Assembly: GCF_009905375.1 (NCBI RefSeq)
Contig: NW_027417171.1
Coordinates: 1-64,000 of the forward strand
Direction of reading: 5' to 3'
Source: Apium graveolens
Lineage: Eukaryota; Streptophyta; Magnoliopsida; Apiales; Apiaceae
Length of the DNA: 64,000 nt
Position 1 is the stretch's first letter. Every line of letters starts with the position of its first letter. Shown piece after piece: positions 57,029-64,000 of this stretch. The position numbers and the translations under genes were made by a program. Under the pieces are notes generated by a model, which saw only the letters and a list, made by a program, of their open reading frames with translations, ran no database searches and was not told where the DNA came from.

Positions 57029-57316
57029 TTACCCCATTCTTAGAAATGTGTCATGAAACAAAATGTCTACGGAAGCTCTATTATCTGGAAGGACTCGCTT
57101 GACAGGAAAATTTTTAATTATCGGGGTGATAACTAGAGGATCATCCTGGGGAAACTTCAGATCATCAAGGTCGGGATCACCGAACTCAAGCGACATTTCA
57201 GTCTTGGAACGCTTAGGTGCGTCTCCATCTATGATCATCACCTCCCTGACATAGTCCTTTAGAGAGTTTTTTGTTGTCCCAGCAGCTGTTGGCCCTCCGA
57301 TGATTATGTCAGTCAC
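57029..57316 (-). pseudogene. Ty3/gypsy aspartic protease fragment
   Basis: Reads IIGGPTAAG, then VKRVLPDNRASVDILFHDTF. The catalytic D-S/T-G equivalent is changed to D-N-R, so the site is dead. Confidence 0.65.
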
Positions 57317-58110
57317 TAGCCCTCGGGGTGGTAGTCCCGACTTTTTTGTAGCTTGGGGATTTTTGATTTTTTTTGATTATTCTCCTATAGCAGATTCCGC
57401 GTTGCACCTTTGGTACCATTGAAGCAAATGATTGGCCCATCATATCAAACAGACCGCAATGCAATGACTAGGACTCGTGTCGGATCATTTTCCCCACGAT
57501 CATTATCTTTTCTTTGACCTCCGCCATTTTCACCCTTGGTGAATCTGCCATATTTTCCTCCTCAGATTAGATACTTGATTTCGTCCTTGAGTTGTATGTA
57601 GTCGCGGGTGTCATGATTGACATCTTTGTGGAACCTATATTATTGGCTCTTATCTTTCCTTTCGGGGTCTCCCCTTAGTGGCTTTGGCCATCTGAAGTCC
57701 TTATCCTTATCTATCTCTATCAAAATTTGTATCCTTCGAGCATTTAATCTTGCATAATTTATGTACCTTAGTCCTTGATTAATCTTGGAAGTAGAGTCGG
57801 AGTTCTTGCCAGTTCAAGGATATTTGTCCTTGTCATTATACTCTTGCTCCATTTTTTACTTCTTGTTGCCCGAGTTCTCGTTAGTCATCACAATCATTTT
57901 CATGCTTTCCCTAGCCTTGATATCCCTTCAGGCTCTCTCTTGGAGTTGTAGCTTCCTTTTAAGTGCATGCTTGTCCAAGGACATCTTGAAGAGCTCATTA
58001 TTAGTTGCTTGTTACTGGGCTATCATAGCTACTGTATCACCTAGATATGGGAGCTTCAAGCCTTCTTCGTGTTACGGCTTAGATATTTCCCTAAGGATTA
58101 CTTCGCCCCT
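57317..58110 (-). other. Degraded gag-protease connection of the gypsy element
   Basis: No clean ORF. Scattered minus-strand matches to gag C-terminal sequence are likely, but I could not place a zinc knuckle with confidence. Confidence 0.4.
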
Positions 58111-58416
58111 TTATCGAGATTCATGAGAGACGTCGAGCTTTTCTCGTGCACTCTCCCTCTGATGTATTGCTTGAGGAAATCTTGACTGAGATCTTTGAAG
58201 GATCCAATCGAGCTTGGAAGTAGACGGCTTTACAACCTTTGTGCCATGCCCCCTAAAGATTGGGCAAACTCCATGCACTTGAGAACATCGTACACCATTA
58301 AACAACCGTGTATGTAAGAACGTCCTAACATGGTTGGTCGGATCACCTGTTTCATTATACGCCTTGATAATACGCATCTCAAACTTCTTTGAGATATGAG
58401 CACTCATTGGCATCAA
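58111..58416 (-). pseudogene. Ty3/gypsy gag fragment
   Basis: MPTIEAY-like start changed to MRIIKAYNETGDPTNHVRTF, the retrotransposon gag opening, followed by a remnant of the helical core. Short relative to a normal gag. Confidence 0.6.
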
Positions 58417-59025
58417 ATAATTGGGATCATCCCTGGGAGGTTCTATTTTCCTCCTTCATAAAATGTCGCTTAAATTAACTATTAAGTAATCGACCCTTGG
58501 GGCTTCATGCCTATAAATCCTTAAAAGCAGTTGATTCAATTGCTCTTTTTTATTATTTTTTAAACACGATCTTCGTGAACTAATATCCGTTTGTCATCAT
58601 TCAAAGATTTCAGTCTTTGTGGTCTCTCGAGGCTTAGGACATCCTCCTCCTTAGAGTGATGTCTTCATCAGTTGTTCGTTCCTTCTATTTACGTATAGTC
58701 TGGACTTCTCTCTTTTTATATGCGGAGGCTCCAAGTCTCATATATAGATATATTCACATCTTTATAGGGGAGAACTCACATTCCACTTCCGGGATCCCGT
58801 CCTTCAAATTCTTGTTCCTGGAGGGCTCGACCCTTGAACAGAAGTATGCATGGTCTACTTTCCAATAATGGTAGTTAAGAGATTCAGTTCTTCATTGAAA
58901 CTGACAACTTCAGTCATGAATCATGATCACTGCGCGATCCCAAATCTTTTTGGAGTTCCGGATGTGCGTTTTACGAGAACAAATCCTCTCCTCTATGGTT
59001 TGGGAATTCATCCCTTCACGTCTTG
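58417..59025 (-). other. Probable 5' leader of the gypsy element
   Basis: Lies between gag and the presumed LTR edge. Open frames here have no domain. No primer site was identified. Confidence 0.35.
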
Positions 59026-59165
59026 TGACGCCCCCAAATCCGGGGTCAGGGATTTAAAAGGCAACACTGTCTTGAATCATGTTTTAACACTTATCTTGTA
59101 CCAAAATATAATTAACTCACGCATTTACGACCCCACACTTACTATTACACACAATCACAAGTTAT
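59026..59165. repeat. LTR-like edge
   Basis: Starts TGTGACGCCCCCAAATCC, a motif seen at the start of many plant gypsy LTRs. Only about 140 bp before unrelated AT-rich DNA. Its link to the gypsy element is uncertain. Confidence 0.35.
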
Positions 59166-60830
59166 TTTAATATTTTGTTGTGCAAGACATGCCTGTACAA
59201 CTAAGGATAAGTTGTATGATAATCTAATTTCGTATTCTGTAATTATATTTCTTGAGTCTGTAAAAAGGTTAAGTAGATTACACTGGAGGATAGCTAAGGA
59301 ATAACCTCTGGAAGAAGATCAAATGCTGATCATGCCTCAGAGTATAACAGCTTGAAGTTGAATAGGAAAAATGTTACTTTAATCCAAAACTAAAAAAAAT
59401 ATGAAATTATAATATTGTTATTGGGTGTAGATTAAATTTCATAAATTTAAATTGAAAGAGAAATAAATGTATAATGTAGAACAAAAATAAAATAAAATTA
59501 ATATTTAGCAAGTTGGAATGGCATATGGGTCATAAAGTAAGAAAATAAATGATTCAGATTTATTGTTTTGGTTTATAGTTGTAATTTGAACTTTTAATTA
59601 TTGGATGTAATTCATCTCTTGATTAAAAAAATTTCAATATCTTTACAAAATTGAAAGTTTCGAATTTGAGTTCTAAAATAAAAATACTTGTTTCTTGATA
59701 CTATTAATTGTTTGTAATACATAATTTAAAACTATATATTATTGGATACTAAATGTTAATAAAAATGACATGGCATGATAGTAAATAAATTATAATTTTT
59801 TTAAAACAAATTACTTTAGTTTGTAATAACACCTTTAAGCATAAAAAGATCCGAAGGTTTTGTTTGCAAAATACAGTTAATGTGATAAAGTTAGGTTTAT
59901 ATTTTCCTTGAATAATTACATTTTTTAATTTTAGTATATGTAATTTTATTTATAAAAATATGTTCAGAAATTTAACATTTTTCTATGAACAAACAAAAAA
60001 GTCATTAAAATATTGGAAACCACTCGAAAACAAAATAAGATAAACTTCGCTTTTTGATGGTAGAATATCCAAATTCTTTATTTTAACAAGTGTTAAAACA
60101 AATAGCTCTTTTATTTTGGGATGGCTTTAGACATAAAATATCCAAATTCTTTATTCTAACAAGTGTTAAAATATCTAGAAGAACAACCCAACCTAGTTAA
60201 TAACATCACAACATCAGTTACATCCGTATAATCATTTACATCAATCAATTACAACAACTAGTATGACCTATATTTCAAAACATCCTATAAATCCTTCTTA
60301 GAAAAACTAACAAAACCCCTAATACACTACCATCTCAAAAAAATGAATAGAACTAAAAACTTTGGTAACCACATACTGAAACAAGATTTCATCAAAAAAA
60401 ATTAAATCTCAACTTTATTGAAAAAAGTGATATATAGAAGAGAATACGAAAGAGATGAGGAGAGAGATGAATGAATGAAAATTAGATAAGTATGGACACT
60501 TCAATGGCTATATACCAACTTCACTTATTCAATAACAAAGTGCATTATATAAATTAGAGAAATACTATTTTATGCATTATTGAAACCACAAATAAAGTTT
60601 ATACCAAAAAAGTCTATGGTATGCCAACTTTTGGCACCCAAATGAGCATGCCATACCAACACATCCCAATAACATCCTACAAATCTAATGGAATTCTAAC
60701 AATGGTGCATGTCAAATGGCGTTGGCACACCTCTTGGCACAAGTTGCTCTTGTGTGATGATGCAAAGTGTGAGATGGTGAGTTTTCACGTACCTAGTCAA
60801 ATCCCAACTACAATCCAATAAATATGAATT
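59166..60830. other. AT-rich relic DNA
   Basis: About 59200-59310 resembles part of the remnant Sirevirus LTR (compare 2770-2900: GTATTCTGTA, GTCTGTAAAAA), so it is an old LTR scrap. 60061-60110 and 60133-60180 are a short diverged direct repeat. The rest is AT-rich with no gene; the frame at 60621-60821 has no recognisable domain. Confidence 0.45.
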
Positions 60831-61335
60831 TACTTGTATCTAACTAAACCCATCATATTTTTTTATGATTTTCTAAAATAATTGAAATTAAGTATGGTAA
60901 AAATTTTAATATCTTAAATTCTCATGAAAATACACTTTTGATCCCTAATTGTAAAAGATAAGATATTTAGGATTCAAATGAATTTTCACCATATTACAAT
61001 TACAATTACAATGAATTATTTATAATTCTAATCAAATATATTGAATCTATAATATTGGGAAAAATCTTTAAAATCTCAGTTTAATATGTCCTTTCAATAA
61101 ATTTAGAAAATCTAAGAGAATCTCATTTTAATATTCCTCTTTATGTAATTATGTTTCTAATTTTCTATATAACCCGGTGAAATTAGTTGTACACTAATGT
61201 TTTTTAAAGGAATTTTTTATATAAAAAGTGAAAAATTATTATAAGATGCATTCAACTTGAACTTCTATCAATTAAATAAAATGACTAAAAGCTGTAATCA
61301 GTTAGCACCCAAAACATCCAACTTATTTTCACTGT
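60831..61335. repeat. Dispersed AT-rich repeat, diverged copy outside the array
   Basis: Collinear with 4975-5500 from the ATATGAATTTACTTGTA start to the AAAACATCCAA end, but clearly more diverged. Shows that the repeat is a dispersed family, not just part of the tandem unit. Confidence 0.55.
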
Positions 61336-61789
61336 ATCCATGATTCTAAAGAGGTTTTCCCTCTTTTTTGAGGGCATGATTCTAGAGAATGTCACATAGT
61401 AGATCACGGAGATAGATCATATATCTTGTTCGAGGGGTGCTGAAGCTAGCCTTTTGACATCATATTCTTTCTTTACCTCTTCATATGTTGCTTCACCTAA
61501 GAACTTGTACTAGCTAAATACATTGTAAACTCAGGTTTTTTATCGGAATATTTGTTTTAAATACATTATAAACTAAGGCCATGTTTGTTTCAGAGGATTA
61601 TAATCCCGATATAATAATGCGGAATTAGTAATCCCATAATTATTCATGAAATTTATAATCCCATCATTATTCATGAGTCATGATAGTATATTTGTATATA
61701 AAGATTGAAAATCAAATTAATTTTCGGTTACAATAATCTAACTGAAAGAAATTTCAGGGCTGAATAATAATATTGGCACGAGATAAAAG
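61336..61789. other. Non-coding stretch
   Basis: No gene. 61580-61680 has GGCCATGTTTGTTTC followed by repeated TAATCCCAT/ATTATTCATGA strings, reminiscent of MITE-type ends, without a confirmed inverted repeat. Confidence 0.3.
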
Positions 61790-62285
61790 TAGTGGAAAGT
61801 CGATGTAGTTAGTCATCCTACTTAGAGGTATGCAGTTTGGTTTGGAGACTCAGTACTTTCATCAATGCCTGAATTCTTAGCATCATTCTCTTCATCACTA
61901 TTAGTATCATACTCAAAGTCATCTGCAACTTCAGCTGGAAGTTTTGAGATAACATCATTACTCTCATCATGGTTTGTGTGGTATGTGTCAATCCAAGAGC
62001 AGCTTCAGCTTCCAGGTTTGATTGACGAGCCATGGTCTGATAGGCTGGAATTGGATGTTGAAATGTGGAAGGATCACGATTTACACTATCCAAATTAGCC
62101 TGATATTCTTCCTTGTATAGATCCCGACTCGATGGAGTTGAGGAAACATGAACATTCTCCATCCTTATTCATCATGTACCTGCGTTTCTCTTAATTTCCC
62201 TATGTTATTGCAACAAGGCCTGCCCCTGGCTCACTGTCCTTACAACCTCACCTTCACCTACTAAGGCAGTATTCTCAATCTCACA
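61790..62285 (-). pseudogene. ORF2 fragment of a Sirevirus-M relative
   Basis: Minus-strand frame from 62162 matches a stretch of the Sirevirus-M ORF2 (the YKAVIDNISLDAD...AYQVLAAQGN area corresponds to YQANLDSVNRDPS...AYQTMARQSN). After about 60 residues the frame shifts. Upstream (62220-62285) more ORF2 follows before a jump into pol. Confidence 0.7.
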
Positions 62286-62934
62286 ATTGAAGCTCCCCCT
62301 GAGCTTGGTACTCCAGTAGCAGCTCATGGAGTTCTAGAGTTTCTATCAACTGAAGAATCATTTTGAGCTTCAATAGATGCCTTAATTTGATTAGCTGTTA
62401 TTCCGATTCGTTGATCAATTTCATTGGGTGAACTTATAGTCTCTGTGTTGATTCTTCTGGGGGTATCATCTGATTCATCTTACCAGTCGTCCATTTCATC
62501 ATTAAAATTAAGTACATCATTGTACTCCTGATCTATCTGTCCTTGAATTTTCTTATCATTAAAGACCACATGTACGAATTCTATAAAAATGTTGATTATC
62601 ATGTTATAGACTTTGTAGGCCTTGCCAGCTGTATACCTAACAAAAATTTGACGATGTTTTCCCCTAGATTCCTTAAAATAAAACACTTGCATCCAAACAT
62701 ATGCAGAAAGTCCAAAGTTGGGTTCTTCCCTTTAAACAGTTGATGGGGGGTCATATCATGAGCTTGGTTTATTAGAGAGATATTCTGAGTATAACATACA
62801 GTGTTAATGGCTTCAACCCAAAAATAGGTGGGTAGTTTTTCTTCCCCTAGCATTATCCTTGCTCCTTCAACGAGGGTTCTATTTTTTCTCTAAACAACTT
62901 CATTTTGTTGAGGAGTTCTTGGTGCATAGAATTT
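62286..62934 (-). pseudogene. Integrase C-terminal fragment of a Sirevirus-M relative
   Basis: Minus strand: LPTYFWVEAINTVCYTQNIS, HDMTPHQLFKGKNP, FGCKCFILRN, then VFNDKKIQG. At 62880-62934 it reaches the TPQQN part of the integrase core and stops abruptly at an LTR. Reverse transcriptase and RNase H are missing between this and the ORF2 fragment. Confidence 0.78.
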
Positions 62935-64000
62935 ATTATTCCCAGTGGACTAACAATGAGATTTACAGAAGGGGGGTAGAATGTAAATCTCAAAACTTTT
63001 TCAAGTTTTGAGTAGTTTCTAAGGCTAAGTGTTTTAGTGAACAAATGTGTGTAAATTGCTTGAAGCTAATACAGACAGATATATATTCAAACACAAATGT
63101 AAAGAACACAAAGAACTTAAAAACTTTTCTGGTGGATTTGTTGTTCCACCAGAGATGTGTTATTTCAGAAAATATGTGATTCAAAGAATTAAATCACAGC
63201 TGCTTCCTAGTACAAACTAGATGATTTTCTCTCTGGATATTTCTAAATAGCTCAGGAAAATTCTTATCTAATTACTAGCTGCTACTTGGTTTATATATCA
63301 CTAAGTTTACAAGTGAAGACAAAACTAGAAAATACAATTAAAAAAATTCTTCACATATTTCTTCTTCATTTCTCTATCAAATGCAATTTAGGCTTGGCTA
63401 TAGATCTTTGAATACTTCCTTGTTTGCATCAGAATGGAAATGCTGCATTTTCTTGATTCCTCCTAGAGGCTTCCACATTCTAGTTTGTCTCTGTCAACCC
63501 ATGTGCCTCTGTCAGCTTGTGAATTGTCACTATCAACTGCTAATGAACTAAGCATCCGTTGAAGCTTTCATCCGTTGATGCCTTATCCGTTGAGGCTTTA
63601 TCCGTTGAAGCTTTATCCGTTGATGCATTATCAGTTGAAGTCTTTATCCGTCAAAGCACTCATCCGTTGAAGCATTAGAGACATCCATTGAAGCTTTGTT
63701 TCTTATCCGTTGAAGGTCTTCAATATCAGTTGATACTTCTTCACTTATACAAAATTACAAGGCATGAAATATTTACAATTAGCCCTCCTATTTGCATATC
63801 CACTAGTAGTCAACATGACTGATAATTTCCTACAACATCTAAGAATTACAACTTGAATCCAGAGAATGAAATGTGCTACAATACTAAACTTATTGTTAAG
63901 TAAAGCTACTCCTTCAACGGATAACCAAGATGGTCTTATCCGTTGAGGCTACAAACACTAGATTTCTACTTAAGTATTTTGTTTAACTTATCATCAAACT
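62935..64000 (-). repeat. LTR of a Sirevirus-M relative, cut by the window end
   Basis: Matches the Sirevirus-M LTR from TATTCC-AGTG-ACTAACAATGAGA onward, with about 300 bp of extra sequence (roughly 63090-63400). At least nine exact TCCGTTGA-type words (63550-63945). By comparison only a couple of dozen bases are missing at the right end. Confidence 0.82.

Larger units (their letters stand above)
53391..59165 (-). mobile_element. Decayed Ty3/gypsy retrotransposon, minus strand
   Basis: Reading leftward from 58416: gag, aspartic protease, reverse transcriptase, RNase H, integrase. This pol order (integrase last) is Ty3/gypsy. No chromodomain is seen, and the RNase H style suggests the Tat/Athila side, tentatively. 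Many stops, frameshifts and two internal tandem duplications. LTRs are not securely defined: 53391-53683 is AT-rich and non-coding as expected of an LTR, and 59026 starts TGTGACGCCCCC, a string common at plant LTR edges. Confidence 0.75.

Noticed and set aside
60621..60821. 66-codon ORF
   Set aside because: Isolated in relic AT-rich DNA with no domain, no repeat partner and no support.

Overview
This is nuclear plant DNA, most likely from a eudicot. It is AT-rich and filled with long-terminal-repeat (LTR) retrotransposons. Primer sites match plant initiator-methionine tRNA, and two Copia elements have the extra ORF after pol that marks the Sirevirus lineage. A DUF724-domain gene fragment, a plant-specific family, occurs many times. 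Apiaceae is my weak guess from the look of the ORF2 family. I see no intact cellular gene, tRNA, rRNA or CRISPR array.

Layout. (1) 1-53390 is a tandem array built on a unit of about 9.3 kb. A unit reads: remnant of Sirevirus ORF2 and 3' LTR, AT-rich spacer, promoter/5'-UTR-like module, long intron-like stretch, forward DUF724 fragment, 29-bp loop, reverse DUF724 fragment, reverse intron-like stretch, next ORF2 remnant. The ORF2 remnants start near 66, 20079 and 50287. After subtracting the two young retrotransposons and two partial duplications (4,444 and 3,757 bp), both repeat periods come to about 9.31-9.32 kb. (2) Sirevirus-P (plus strand, 7895-18334, TSD aagta) sits in the forward DUF724 arm of unit 1. 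(3) Sirevirus-M (minus strand, 23031-35717, TSD ataac) sits in the spacer of unit 2. Empty versions of both target sites exist in other copies within the window. (4) 53391-59165 is a decayed minus-strand Ty3/gypsy element. (5) 59166-61789 is AT-rich relic DNA with one more copy of a dispersed AT-rich repeat. (6) 61790-64000 is a deleted relative of Sirevirus-M whose LTR runs off the window.

How the parts relate. The DUF724 fragments form head-to-head inverted repeats with a 29-nt loop and arms up to about 1.45 kb. They lie downstream of a module carrying AGCCCA boxes and a telo-box. If transcribed, such a locus would make a long hairpin RNA, a plausible siRNA source against the parental DUF724 gene. 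All three internal rearrangement junctions use short microhomology in or beside the reverse DUF724 arm.

Among the retrotransposons the main oddities are these. Sirevirus-P has an open pol ORF from which the reverse transcriptase is missing in frame, and a foreign gag/protease piece inside its gag. Sirevirus-M carries about 37 copies of the word TCCGTTGA (either strand), read in several frames inside genes and also present in non-coding DNA and LTRs. Its second ORF has about 1,500 codons broken by one stop. By eye, the LTR pairs differ at about 6 of 613 positions (P) and about 21 of 825 (M), so P is the younger insertion; the 4.44-kb tandem duplication looks younger still.
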